Below, one piece after another: positions 9,718 through 19,143 of a stretch of DNA of 64,000 nucleotides (positions are counted from its first letter, which is position 1; the number at the start of each line of letters is the position of its first letter). The DNA lies in assembly GCA_052035295.1 (NCBI GenBank), contig JBPOHS010000099.1, positions 22,294 through 86,293 of the forward strand, given 5' to 3'. The position numbers and the translations under genes are program-made. The notes beneath the pieces are model-generated. The model saw nothing but the letters and a program-made list of their open reading frames with translations. It did not search any database and was not told the origin of the DNA. The DNA is from HdN1 sp052035295. GTDB lineage: Bacteria > Pseudomonadota > Gammaproteobacteria > Pseudomonadales > Ketobacteraceae.

Positions 9718-11033
9718 GCATTAGCAATCAGCGCGCCCAGGACATTATTGACGCACTTCGTCGAGGCACGGTTCCTCAGTATGGGCTGGACGCATTGGCA
9801 GTCGGCCTCTCGTCCTTTGAGAAGTCCTTCGATGAAGAGCTGGAGAAGGTCGCCAGAGGTGGCGCGGTATTCAAGGCGGTGCGTGGTGAATACGGAAGCG
9901 GTAAAACTTTTGCGGCGCGCTGGCTGCGCGAGCGGGCACATCGCAAAGGCTTCGCCTGTGCTGAGGTGCAGATTTCTGAAACGGAAACCCCGTTACACCG
10001 TTTGGAGACGGTATACCGTCGATTGATGGAACGATTAACCACACCGGATTCTACATCTGGTGCATTTCGCACCATCATCGAGTCCTGGTTTTACACGCTC
10101 GAAGAAGATGTAATGGCCCAAGAGGGTATCGACGAGAATGACGTTGATAAGCTAGTTGAAGCAACCGGTTCGCTGATGGAAAAGCGTTTGGGCGAGGTGG
10201 TGAGAGCTGCCCCTGCCTTTGCGCTGACGCTTCGTGCTTACCGTAAGGCGTTGGTGGAAGGGCGGGAGGAGATTGCAGACGGGTTATTGGCCTGGATGGC
10301 AGGACAACCGAACATCGCAGCGTCTATCAAACGTTACGCTCAGATCAAAGGTGACATCGATCACTTTGGCGCATTGAGCTTTCTACAGGGCGTATTGACG
10401 ATTCTCAAGGATTCCGGGCACCCCGGGATGTTGCTCGTGCTGGACGAAGTGGAAACACTACAGCGAATGCGCGGCGATGTTCGCGATAAAAGTTTGAACG
10501 CGTTGCGGCAGCTGATGGATGAGATCGATAGTGGTCGTTTCCCCGGCTTATATTTGCTGATTACCGGCACCCCAGCATTTTTTGACGGCCCCATGGGCGT
10601 TCAGCGACTTGCCCCATTGGCACAGCGCCTTGCCGTGGATTTCTCCACTGATATCCGATTTGATAACCCTCGTGCAGTACAGATTCGTTTAAGAGGCTTT
10701 GATCAAAGCTCCCTTGAAGAGGTTGGTTGCAAAGTAAGGGATCTTTTCGCTCAGATTAGTGATCATGGCGATCGCATAAAGACCAAAGCCGATAACGCCT
10801 ACATTGGCGAATTGGCACGGGCTGTGACGGGTAACCTGGGGGGCAAAATAGGCATTGCCCCCAGAATTTTCCTTAAGAAATTGGTGGGTGACGTGCTTGA
10901 TCGGATCGATGTTCATGAAGACTTTGATCCAAGAAAAGATTATGCGCTCACCATTTCTGATAAGGAGTTAACGGAGTCGGAGCGTGCCGCCAAGTCGGCG
11001 TCCAATGTTGATGATATTGAGCTCGATTTATGA
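9714..11033 (+). CDS. brxD: BREX system ATP-binding protein BrxD
   Basis: 439 residues, matching the family length. BrxD is a P-loop ATPase of the DUF2791 group found in BREX types 2 and 3. The Walker A motif GEYGSGKT lies at residues ~58-65. A Walker B-like LLVLDEVETLQ follows at about 240, then a sensor-like LLITGTPAFF. It overlaps pglZ and brxHI by 4 bases each, so it lies within the operon. BrxD and BrxHI occur together in BREX-2 loci, and a joint DNA-translocating or remodelling role is inferred from that pairing. Confidence 0.88.
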   Translation: MSISNQRAQDIIDALRRGTVPQYGLDALAVGLSSFEKSFDEELEKVARGGAVFKAVRGEYGSGKTFAARWLRERAHRKGFACAEVQISETETPLHRLETVYRRLMERLTTPDSTSGAFRTIIESWFYTLEEDVMAQEGIDENDVDKLVEATGSLMEKRLGEVVRAAPAFALTLRAYRKALVEGREEIADGLLAWMAGQPNIAASIKRYAQIKGDIDHFGALSFLQGVLTILKDSGHPGMLLVLDEVETLQRMRGDVRDKSLNALRQLMDEIDSGRFPGLYLLITGTPAFFDGPMGVQRLAPLAQRLAVDFSTDIRFDNPRAVQIRLRGFDQSSLEEVGCKVRDLFAQISDHGDRIKTKADNAYIGELARAVTGNLGGKIGIAPRIFLKKLVGDVLDRIDVHEDFDPRKDYALTISDKELTESERAAKSASNVDDIELDL

Positions 11034-13138
11034 GCGGATTTGATCAGCTCCATCCTGCATTACAACACCATATCGTAAACAGTTTGGGATGGCCGGGCCT
11101 TCGCCCTCTGCAAGAGGCCACCATATCACCAGTATTGGCAGGGGAGCATGCCATTTTGCTGGCGCCGACGGCGGGGGGCAAAACCGAGGCGGCCAGTTTC
11201 CCGGTATTCTCTCGGATGTTGACTGAAAACTGGCATGGCCTGAGCGTTCTTTATATCTGTCCAATTAAGGCGCTGCTTAATAACCTCGAAGAGCGTCTGA
11301 GTTATTACGGCCGTCTATTGGGCCGTCGTGTCGCAGTGTGGCATGGTGATATTCGAGCGTCTGCCAAGTCAAAGGTCATTACTGATCCCCCCGACATTCT
11401 TTTAACGACACCTGAATCCCTCGAAGTTATGTTGGTTTCAGCCAAAGTCGATCATCGATGGCTATTCGAAAATTTGCGCACGGTGATCATTGATGAAGTC
11501 CATGCCTTTGCAGGTGATGACCGGGGCTGGCATCTACTATCAGTGCTTGAGCGGCTAAGTGTACTTGCCGGGCGCGAGATTCAGCGCTTGGGGCTCTCCG
11601 CCACTGTGGGTAACCCTGACGCACTATGTGATTGGTTAGCGGGAAACTGCAGTGCTCGGAGAAGCGTGATCAACCCACCTGCGCCTAATAACGTTGTGCC
11701 TGAAATCCAGGTCGATTGGGTCGGCTCGTTGCGCAACGCCGCCCTTGTGATTTCAAGATTGCACCGGGGTGAAAAGCGACTGGTTTTTGTCGACAGCCGT
11801 TCACGCGTAGAAGAGCTGGCGATGGAGCTGCGTGGTGCGGGCGTCAGGACTTATGTATCCCATAGCTGCTTGAGCCTGGAAGAGCGTCGCCTTGCAGAAG
11901 AGGCCTTTGCGCAGGGGAATGACTGCGTCATCGTGGCAACGTCCACCTTGGAGCTGGGAATTGACGTGGGAGACCTCGATCGGGTTATTCAGCTTGACGC
12001 GCCTTTCACCGTGTCGTCGTTCTTGCAGCGTATTGGGCGCACAGGACGGCGCGCTGGCACGTCTCGCAATTGTTTGTTCCTCGCGACCAAAGAAGACGCA
12101 TTTCTGCAGGCCTTGGCGCTTCTTACGTTATGGCGCTCGGGATTTGTCGAGCCTATTGAACCACTACCTAAGCCTTTCCATATATTTTGTCAGCAGGTAA
12201 TGGCGTTGGTTTTACAGGAACATGGTATCGCCGAAGCGGACATTTCTCAATGGATTGGAAGAATGTCTGGGTTTAGTGACATTCCCCAGCAAATGCGTAC
12301 TCAAATGGTGGAGCACATGCTGTTGACCGGGATTTTGCATCCCGATGGTGGTGTGTTGGGTGTCGGGCCATCAGGAGAGAAGCTTTTTGGTCAGAAGAAT
12401 TTCATGGAGCTTTTTTCTGTCTTCACCAGCCCGCCCATGGTCAAGGTATTTTATGGGAAGCAGGAGCTTGGTGAAGTTCACCAAATTACTTTCGCGACAA
12501 AAGAGGACGGCCCTGCGCGACTGACCTTGGGCGGTAGAAGTTGGCAGACAAAGTTCGTCGACTGGGCCAGAAAAATTGCTTACGTGGAACCTACCGAGAT
12601 TCGCGGAAAGTCTCAATGGCTGAGCATGGGGCAGCCCCTGCATTTCAAAATGTGCCAAGCCATCAATGACGTCGTGAGTTCGGATGAGGTTTACCCATGG
12701 CTGTCTACCAGGGCTAAAGATTTGCTTGAGTCCTTACGGGAAGAATTCGGGTGGGCGCAGTCTGGCAAAACGATCCTTCTGCATGATGGAAGCGGCAATG
12801 CCACTTGGTGGACGTTTGCGGGGCGATTGTTTAACTCTACCGTGGCGCATTCGATCGCTTCAGAAGCTGATCACGTTTCGAGCGATAACTTTGCGGTAGA
12901 GTTTCAGGGCGTGCGGAATGTTGAGAAGCTGGTTCAGCGGATAAAGGAGTTCTTGGGGCAAGAGCTGGATGAACTCACCGCGATTTTGGATGATAGATTT
13001 GTACAGGAATTGAAGTTTTCTGAGTGCTTGTCGGGTGAAAATCGATCAGCTGAATTGGCGGCGAGGTATTCTGTTGTTCAGGCCTTTAAGAGGGTGGCTG
13101 AGTTTGGGGTGTCGGTGGTTGTGAGTCGTGAGGCTTAA
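11030..13138 (+). CDS. brxHI: BREX DEAD/DEAH-box helicase BrxHI
   Basis: 702 residues, superfamily 2 helicase of the Lhr-like group. Motif I APTAGGKTEA lies near residue 45, the DEVH box at about 155, motif III LSATVG at about 190, and the C-terminal RecA lobe carries VATSTLELGIDVGDLD and the motif VI arginines QRIGRTGRR. A long C-terminal extension follows. It is the last gene of the BREX-2 operon and starts in the brxD stop (ATGA). After its TAA the base composition drops sharply into the AT-rich retron. No clear terminator hairpin was seen. Confidence 0.9.
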   Translation: MSGFDQLHPALQHHIVNSLGWPGLRPLQEATISPVLAGEHAILLAPTAGGKTEAASFPVFSRMLTENWHGLSVLYICPIKALLNNLEERLSYYGRLLGRRVAVWHGDIRASAKSKVITDPPDILLTTPESLEVMLVSAKVDHRWLFENLRTVIIDEVHAFAGDDRGWHLLSVLERLSVLAGREIQRLGLSATVGNPDALCDWLAGNCSARRSVINPPAPNNVVPEIQVDWVGSLRNAALVISRLHRGEKRLVFVDSRSRVEELAMELRGAGVRTYVSHSCLSLEERRLAEEAFAQGNDCVIVATSTLELGIDVGDLDRVIQLDAPFTVSSFLQRIGRTGRRAGTSRNCLFLATKEDAFLQALALLTLWRSGFVEPIEPLPKPFHIFCQQVMALVLQEHGIAEADISQWIGRMSGFSDIPQQMRTQMVEHMLLTGILHPDGGVLGVGPSGEKLFGQKNFMELFSVFTSPPMVKVFYGKQELGEVHQITFATKEDGPARLTLGGRSWQTKFVDWARKIAYVEPTEIRGKSQWLSMGQPLHFKMCQAINDVVSSDEVYPWLSTRAKDLLESLREEFGWAQSGKTILLHDGSGNATWWTFAGRLFNSTVAHSIASEADHVSSDNFAVEFQGVRNVEKLVQRIKEFLGQELDELTAILDDRFVQELKFSECLSGENRSAELAARYSVVQAFKRVAEFGVSVVVSREA

Positions 13139-13259
13139 AAAACATTAACGGACTCTTACGTAGAAGTTATGGCACGGTTGACCGTAAATGACTCTTCGTA
13201 GGCTTCTCATCGTTGTTCTGTATGTTGCTATTTTGTTCTGTCTCTGATACTTTTCATCC

Positions 13260-13386
13260 CGGCTTATGGGCAGATTTTGGATCGCGTATCGCGATCAGTG
13301 AAAACAATGTCCGAAAGGATTGCCTTTTGAGTGATTTGTCGTTTCGCAAATTCACTGTGCAATTGCGTAAGAGTGCCCATAAGCCG
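13260..13386 (+). ncRNA. Retron msr-msd RNA (RT template/primer)
   Basis: A perfect 13-bp inverted repeat, CGGCTTATGGGCA at 13260-13272 and its complement at 13374-13386, encloses ~100 bases directly upstream of a retron-type reverse transcriptase. This is the a1/a2 layout of retron RNAs. Inside are a 7-bp hairpin (GATCGCG, loop TAT, 13280-13296), a GAAA-capped hairpin with a TCC/GGA core at about 13310-13322, and a longer hairpin (AGTGA..TCACT, 13330-13356). The first two suit the msr and the last the msd stem. The branching guanosine would lie just after a1, where a G is present at 13273. The a2 end is 30 bases from the RT start codon. Confidence 0.85.
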
Positions 13387-13416
13387 TCCTCCAAAATCTC
13401 ATCATAAATTTTCGAT

Positions 13417-15174
13417 ATGAGTAAACTCCAAGCTCTTCGTGATGCAACAACAAAACGTGAGCTGGCTGACCTGTTGGGTGTAAAAACGACAACTCTTACA
13501 CATGTCTTGTATGTGCTAAAGCCTGTAACACAGTACTATAGTTTTAGCATTCCCAAAAAAAGTGGTGGTGATCGTAGGATAGATGCGCCATCAAGTCGGC
13601 TAAAATTGTTACAGGCGCGTCTTTCCTTTTTGCTGCAGGATTGCATGGATGAAATAGAAAAGGACAGAAAGGGGAATGGTTGTTCGAGGTCAACTTTGTC
13701 CCACGGGTTTGCTCGTGAGCGCTCTATAATTACCAACGCTGTCATGCATCTCGGTAAAAAAAATGTATTAAATATAGACCTAAAGGATTTTTTTGATAGT
13801 TTCAATTTTGGGCGGGTAAGAGGTTTTTTTATTGCAAATAAATATTTCAGTCTAGACCCGCATATAGCGACAGTCATTGCTCAAATTGCGTGTTACAAAA
13901 ACAGCCTACCTCAAGGCAGTCCTTGCTCCCCTGTGATTACTAATTTGATAACCCACTCTTTAGATATTCGTCTGGCCTCTTTGGCCAAAGCGAACTCCTG
14001 TATCTATACAAGATATGCAGATGATATCACCATATCAACGCGTGAAAAGGTGTTCCCTAGCCAAATTATGGCCGAAAGCAATGGGGCTTATGTTGAAGGG
14101 AAAAAACTGAAAAGCGAAATTTCAAGAGCTGGGTTTTCGTTGAATAATGCCAAAACCAGGATCCAATATAAAGATTCTAGGCAGGAAGTGACTGGGTTGG
14201 TTGTCAATAAAAAGCCTGGTATTAAAAAAGAGTATTGGAAAAAAGCAAGAGCTCAATGCCATTCCCTTTTTATGACAGGGGCGTTTGAGCAGGAGTTAAG
14301 CGGTGTTGTTGTTTCTGGAAATGTTAATGAGCTTGAGGGAAGGCTCAACTTCATCGATCAAATTGATCGATACAATCGTATGCGCCAAAAGCCCGCTTTA
14401 AACCCTGAGTATGCCCGCGCAACGAATGGCATTCATACTAACAAGCTCTTGAGTGGCAGGGAGATTTGTTTTGGCCGATTCTTGTACTATAGGTTATTTT
14501 ATGGAAATGTCATGCCTACCATACTTTGTGAAGGTAAGACGGACAACGTTTATTTGAAGTCTGCAATAAGCGTGTTGGTGTCTGGTTATCCGTCGTTGGC
14601 AAGCCCGAAATCTAACGACAGTCCATATGAACTGTTAGTGAGGTTCGTAAAATATACTAAGCGTACGCGATTTTTGCTTCAACTTTACGGAGGTACTTCG
14701 TATTTGGAAAATTTCATCTCGGCTTTTGACAAGCGATTTGAGTTTTACAAGGCTCCTAGACCGTTAAGTCCCGTCATAATTGTCCTAGATAATGACTCTG
14801 GGTTCACCGGGATAAATAATAAATTGAAAAAAATATCCTCTGCGAAGAGCTACCCGGCTCAACTTAAGGGGGATGATTTTAGAGGCGCGGAATTTGTACA
14901 TGTAATACATAATTTGTACATTGTGCTAACTCCGATATCAGAGGGGAACCAAACTGCGATTGAGGATCTCTTTGATCAGGCTGCTCGCCAAATACAGGTT
15001 TCAGGAAAGTCGTTTAATCCGAAGAATGAGAGTGATAGCACTACCGAGTACGGAAAAGAAATTTTTGCAAAGAAGGTGGTGCAAGCTCGAAAGGATTCTA
15101 TTGATTTTGACGGATTTAAACCATTGCTGGATCGGATTGTAGGTGCTATCGAGCATTATCGTTCATTAGCTTGA
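13417..15174 (+). CDS. Retron reverse transcriptase fused to TOPRIM domain (Ec67-like)
   Basis: 585 residues. The N-terminal ~330 form a retron RT: NAVMH (the retron NAxxH motif, residues 107-111), the catalytic YADD at 200-203, and VTGLVVN at 258-264, the region-Y motif that recognises msr. The C-terminal ~230 form a TOPRIM-like nuclease/primase fold: LCEGKTDN with Glu372, and VLDNDSG with the DxD pair Asp458/Asp460. The same fusion is known from retron Ec67, where the TOPRIM part is thought to be the toxic effector released when phage disturbs the ncRNA-RT complex (family knowledge). No separate effector gene follows, as expected for a fused effector. It is much richer in A+T than the BREX genes, a sign of separate acquisition. 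The start ATG lies 30 bases after the ncRNA. Confidence 0.9.
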   Translation: MSKLQALRDATTKRELADLLGVKTTTLTHVLYVLKPVTQYYSFSIPKKSGGDRRIDAPSSRLKLLQARLSFLLQDCMDEIEKDRKGNGCSRSTLSHGFARERSIITNAVMHLGKKNVLNIDLKDFFDSFNFGRVRGFFIANKYFSLDPHIATVIAQIACYKNSLPQGSPCSPVITNLITHSLDIRLASLAKANSCIYTRYADDITISTREKVFPSQIMAESNGAYVEGKKLKSEISRAGFSLNNAKTRIQYKDSRQEVTGLVVNKKPGIKKEYWKKARAQCHSLFMTGAFEQELSGVVVSGNVNELEGRLNFIDQIDRYNRMRQKPALNPEYARATNGIHTNKLLSGREICFGRFLYYRLFYGNVMPTILCEGKTDNVYLKSAISVLVSGYPSLASPKSNDSPYELLVRFVKYTKRTRFLLQLYGGTSYLENFISAFDKRFEFYKAPRPLSPVIIVLDNDSGFTGINNKLKKISSAKSYPAQLKGDDFRGAEFVHVIHNLYIVLTPISEGNQTAIEDLFDQAARQIQVSGKSFNPKNESDSTTEYGKEIFAKKVVQARKDSIDFDGFKPLLDRIVGAIEHYRSLA

Positions 15175-16151
15175 GTGAATTATAGAATCCAGTTTATATT
15201 CACAACCTGTTGAAAGCAAAATTTTTGAAGTTGCTTGCTGGTATCCAAAGATTAATACAAGAGCAGATTGGCTGCTAAGACAGCAAAATAGGGCAGTTGT
15301 TGAAAGGTAAAGCGCTAAAGAGCGATTGATTTGCGTAGCGCTCCTGCTGATGCTTGTGTACGCACTCACTATTGGCTCTAAGAGAGTGTACCAGTCTGGT
15401 GAGTGAAAAAGTTGCAGTGTTTCGCGAGGCCTGAATATTTGCACACAGAAGTTACGGGGTTGTCTTCCTGCGCGGGCTAGCCCCTTCTCAGCATTGTCAG
15501 CGAACTTGGACCGCAGCGACACCAGCTTTGTTGCAATCGTATGTAATGAGAAACACGTATCCCATCAAAGCTCCCATGACACTGCGTTCGACCACCTTTG
15601 GTGGAGTTGCTCTAGAAGTTCTGTACGAAGATACGAAAAATGTAGCCGCCCAAGTGTATTATTTTTCGACATGCATGATTCCCTTCTTGTGTGTAGGGCT
15701 AGCCCTACATGTGTTGCTCAATGCTAGGCCGATTCTGAGAACTGCAAGATCCGGTTGAAAGCAGGTCTATCTGGTCGTGTCGGGTTGCCTTACAAATGAC
15801 AAGGTCAGAGTTGATGCTTTTTCAAAGAAAACCTTTAATATCAAAGATATACGATAGATGGCATGCCAAATGCTGTTAGGTAACCTTCTGGTGGCACAGC
15901 TGGTAGTCTTTTTTACCAGATACAGAGACTTCTAGAACACGCGGTTTGAGTCGAGGAACCCAGACATTTGTATTGATGGCGCTCGTCGCTGCCACCTCTG
16001 TGTCTCTACACGATGTGTGACTGTTGCAAAACGATGATGCGATACCAGTCACTGTCCTCACTATGTGCCAGTAATCCATGAAAAACATTGGGGAAACAAA
16101 CTGACTTGGCGTGACGCTCAAGACGGTAACGCAAGGAAGGAATGTTCTGTT
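15175..16151. other. Intergenic stretch between retron and chaperone-like operon
   Basis: Nearly 1 kb without a gene that can be supported. One weak candidate is an ORF from ATG 15546 to 15758 (70 residues) with a hydrophobic stretch CMIPFLCVGLALHVLL. It has no clear ribosome site and is left uncalled. An 18-bp palindrome lies at 15692-15709. A short open stretch at about 15221-15310 (FEVACWYPKINTRADWLLRQ and on to a stop) could be a decayed gene end. The promoter of the downstream operon presumably lies in the last few hundred bases. Confidence 0.5.
15692..15709. repeat. 18-bp perfect palindrome
   Basis: TGTAGGGCTAGCCCTACA reads identically on both strands. It lies ~440 bases upstream of the first gene of the chaperone-like operon and could be a dimeric regulator site. 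No T-run follows, so it is not an obvious terminator. Function is not established. Confidence 0.4.
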
Positions 16152-16283
16152 ATGCGAAGTTACAAACTATATTCACACCCGGAACAAGGCGTGAACGCCG
16201 TGATAGTGGGCGATCACGGAATTTATTTCGCTTCTACTAGTGATATTAATCACCGAGAAATGCAACAGCAGGAAAAAAGATGA
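16152..16283 (+). CDS. Small protein (43 aa) translationally coupled to the GrpE-like gene
   Basis: ATG 16152 is preceded by a strong AAGGAAGGA ribosome site 10 bases upstream, and its TGA overlaps the ATG of the next gene (ATGA at 16280). Both support real translation, although the product is only 43 residues. The N-terminus (YKLYSHPEQGVNAVIVGD) loosely resembles the beginning of DUF2628-type small membrane proteins. The hydrophobic part of that family is missing here, so this is either a truncated relic or a leader peptide. It is the first gene of the chaperone-like operon. Confidence 0.45.
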   Translation: MRSYKLYSHPEQGVNAVIVGDHGIYFASTSDINHREMQQQEKR

Positions 16284-16651
16284 CACATCAGGGCGAGAGT
16301 AATGAGCAAATGGAGCAGTCACTGATCGATATCGCAGTGGAGAGTTGGCGCTTCTCACGCATGTTTGGAAAGGTTGTTAATAAACTCGACGCAGGTGAAT
16401 CAAGCCGTTACATCAATCAGATCCGCTACTTCCAAAAAAGGGTTGAGGAGAGCCTCGAATCCAGTGGCCTTAAGCTTGTTAACGTCGAAGGTCAACCTTA
16501 CGACGAGGGTATGGCTGCATCCGCTCTCAATCTTGGAGACTTCGGCCCAGATGAAATTTTGCTCGTTGATCAAATGGTGGAGCCAATCATCATGGGGCCG
16601 AATGGTTTGCGCAGACAGGGAACAGTAATGCTTAGGAATGTGAAAGTATGA
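16280..16651 (+). CDS. GrpE-like small protein, probable nucleotide exchange partner of the adjacent Hsp70
   Basis: 123 residues. Residues ~10-65 are predicted helical. The C-terminal ~60 residues resemble the GrpE beta domain in pattern: EGQPYDEGMAASA corresponds to the GrpE GQpFDP..HeA segment, and LRRQGTVML to the closing LRpA.V.V strand. The similarity is weak and was judged by eye. The gene overlaps the Hsp70 gene by 4 bases, the position expected for a dedicated exchange factor. It is shorter than housekeeping GrpE (~190 residues), lacking most of the long N-terminal coiled coil. An alternative is an unrelated adaptor of the Hsp70. Confidence 0.55.
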   Translation: MTHQGESNEQMEQSLIDIAVESWRFSRMFGKVVNKLDAGESSRYINQIRYFQKRVEESLESSGLKLVNVEGQPYDEGMAASALNLGDFGPDEILLVDQMVEPIIMGPNGLRRQGTVMLRNVKV

Positions 16652-19140
16652 AATACGTTGGAATTGATTTGGGCACGACCAATAGTGCCATTTGCTCGTT
16701 TGATGGTGAGACTGTCCAGCTTTACAAGAGTCCCGAACAGCACGACGTCACCCCATCCGCCATTTTTATCGATCGACGCGGTAACAAGTATGTTGGTTCG
16801 CGCGCCTACAACAATGCCGCCCGCAACCCCGATAACGCTGCCGTGCTCTTTAAAAGGCTTATGGGCACCAGCACTCCAGTCAAGCTGCCCGCGGTTAACC
16901 TTGTTATGACGCCGGAAGACTGTTCCGCTGAAGTGCTGCGCGCACTTTACGGCTACCTTCCCGAAGAGTTCCGACGTGACGGGGATACCGGGACCGTCAT
17001 CACCGTTCCTGCTGCATTCAATCAAATGCAGAAAGACGCAACCATGGTGGCCGCCGAAGCGGCCGGTCTCGGGCGTGTCGCATTGATGCAAGAGCCCGTT
17101 GCCGCTGTGATGAGTGTTATGCGCCAGCGCAAGAATGACGGCGTTTTTATTGTTTATGATCTTGGAGGAGGCACTCTGGATATCGCCATTGCAGAGAGTA
17201 TTTCCGGGCGAGTATCACTCCTAGCGCATGGTGGCGTCGCGATGTGCGGTGGCCGCGATTTCGATAGAATTTTGTTCGACAATGTCGTTAAGCCGTGGCT
17301 GTTGGACAATTTTGATCTTCCTGAGGATTTAATCTCAAATCCGCAATTCAAATCGCTTTTGCGCATGGCCACATGGGCGACCGAAAAAGCAAAAATTGAG
17401 TTGTCGCAAAGGGAAGAAGCAGTAGTTAGTCTTCCGGAGACTGAGCTTGGCGTGCGTGATTTGTCTGGTGAGGAAATTTACATTGATATCGCTATTGATC
17501 GTAAACGCTACGACAGTCTAATTGCTCCAAAAGTTGAAGAATCCATTCAGTCCGCTCGCGAAACACTGGAAAAAGCTGGCCTGAGCTCGCACGATGTAGA
17601 GCGTGTCGTATTTGTGGGGGGGCCGACCCACTATAAACCTCTACGCGATAAGGTCGCTTTTGAGCTGGGTATTGCCCCGTCTAACGATGTCAATCCCATG
17701 ACCGCAGTAGCTGAAGGTGCAGCAGTTTTTGCTGAGTCTATCGATTGGGCTTCTCAAAGTCGTGGGCGCAAGAGTGCTAGGGGTGCCATCAGCGCTGGAG
17801 GTGACCTTGATCTGTCGTTCAACTACGTTTCGCGTACACCCGATTCAAAAGCCAAAATTGTGGCGAAAGTAGGTGGTGTTGTCCCCGCAGGTGTTGAGTT
17901 TCAGATTGATAGTCTGGACACCGGTTGGTCGTCGGGGCGTATCGCTCTCAAAAATGGCGCCGGTGTGGAGCTGGGCTTGAGTAAACCAGGCGATAATACT
18001 TTCAAAGTTTTCGTGTTTGACTCCAATGGGGCGCCCATCTCCCTTCCTGAAAACAAAATCGTCATTGCCCGCACTGCGGCGAGCATAGATGCGATTCCTG
18101 CCTCACATTCCATAGGTATTGAGGCACGGGACAAGGTGGGCGGCCCGATAGTATTGGATTACTTTGTTCGTGAAGGCGATCAATTACCCAAGAAAGGCAA
18201 GAAGTCTTTCAAATCCGTCGAGTCACTCAAAGCGGGCAGTGCGGGATCGATTAAATTCAAACTGTGGGAAGGTGACAGCGTAGACCCCGTCAACGACAAT
18301 CGATTCATAGGGATATTCGAGATCAAGGGGACAGATTTTGAAGATGGTGTTATCGCCGCGGGTGCTGAGTTGATATGTGAGTACGAAGTGCTCGACTCTG
18401 GACAAATATTCCTCGAGGTTTCAGTCCCCTCGATTCGTGGTTCATTCCAAAGCGGGCGTAATTTTTACTCCAGTCAGGAAGGTAAAGTCGACTACAGTAA
18501 TCAGGCGAAGAATATACGGGAGCAGTCTGATCATGCGCTGCAGCGATTGGATGAGATGGCATCCAAGGTAGAGGATCCACGCCTAGAGCAGGCTCGAAAG
18601 AGATTGGCCCAAGCGGCTAGCATTAAAGCAGGGGAAGCTGACCCAGAGACGGCAAAGCAGGCAATGGATGATGTCCAGGAAGCAAAGCGCCTCTTGGCCC
18701 TGACTCGAAAGGAGCATCTCAAAGACATTCGCCAATTAGAACTCGATAAGACAGTCGAATTTTTCGACAAGGTAGTGCGTCAGCATGCGCGCCCCAGCGA
18801 AGCTACATCTTTCGACAATTTGTTCACTACTGCACAGCGTGCGATAGAAAAAAATAATGGTGAGTTTGAATCGCATCTGGATGAGCTGCGTAGCCGTAAT
18901 TTCATGATTTTATGGCGACAGGACTGGTTTGTTATTGATCGCTTCAAATGGATGGCGGAGGATAGCTATCTTTTCCCCGATGCTCGCGAGCACGCACAGA
19001 TGGCGGCCGCTGGAGCCGAGGCTTTGAAGGCTAATGACATAGATAAGCTGCGTGCTGTGGTCATCCATCTCGACTCCATTCGCATAGGTTCTGTGGGTGC
19101 GGATGACATGCTGGCTAGTGCCAATATCGTGCGGAGTTAA
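16648..19140 (+). CDS. Divergent Hsp70/DnaK-like ATPase with extended helical C-terminus
   Basis: 830 residues against ~640 for housekeeping DnaK. The actin-like ATPase domain (residues ~1-370) is well kept: phosphate-1 loop GIDLGTTNS at 5-13, a VITVPAAFN stretch at about 115, phosphate-2 loop YDLGGGTLDIA at 170-180, and VFVGGPTHYKPLRD at about 323. The substrate-binding half is highly divergent, with beta-rich segments at ~385-600. A long, strongly charged helical tail (~610-800) follows in place of the short DnaK lid. No EEVD- or DnaK-like C-terminus is present. It is coupled to the GrpE-like gene upstream (ATGA), with an AAA+ ATPase 3 bases downstream. This suggests a dedicated chaperone machine, not general proteostasis. 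Its substrate and function are unknown. Confidence 0.85.
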   Translation: MKYVGIDLGTTNSAICSFDGETVQLYKSPEQHDVTPSAIFIDRRGNKYVGSRAYNNAARNPDNAAVLFKRLMGTSTPVKLPAVNLVMTPEDCSAEVLRALYGYLPEEFRRDGDTGTVITVPAAFNQMQKDATMVAAEAAGLGRVALMQEPVAAVMSVMRQRKNDGVFIVYDLGGGTLDIAIAESISGRVSLLAHGGVAMCGGRDFDRILFDNVVKPWLLDNFDLPEDLISNPQFKSLLRMATWATEKAKIELSQREEAVVSLPETELGVRDLSGEEIYIDIAIDRKRYDSLIAPKVEESIQSARETLEKAGLSSHDVERVVFVGGPTHYKPLRDKVAFELGIAPSNDVNPMTAVAEGAAVFAESIDWASQSRGRKSARGAISAGGDLDLSFNYVSRTPDSKAKIVAKVGGVVPAGVEFQIDSLDTGWSSGRIALKNGAGVELGLSKPGDNTFKVFVFDSNGAPISLPENKIVIARTAASIDAIPASHSIGIEARDKVGGPIVLDYFVREGDQLPKKGKKSFKSVESLKAGSAGSIKFKLWEGDSVDPVNDNRFIGIFEIKGTDFEDGVIAAGAELICEYEVLDSGQIFLEVSVPSIRGSFQSGRNFYSSQEGKVDYSNQAKNIREQSDHALQRLDEMASKVEDPRLEQARKRLAQAASIKAGEADPETAKQAMDDVQEAKRLLALTRKEHLKDIRQLELDKTVEFFDKVVRQHARPSEATSFDNLFTTAQRAIEKNNGEFESHLDELRSRNFMILWRQDWFVIDRFKWMAEDSYLFPDAREHAQMAAAGAEALKANDIDKLRAVVIHLDSIRIGSVGADDMLASANIVRS

Positions 19141-19143
19141 CTT

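Noticed and set aside
15166..15522. 118-codon minus-strand frame after the retron
   Set aside because: It has no ribosome site or recognisable domain, and it begins within unrelated intergenic DNA.
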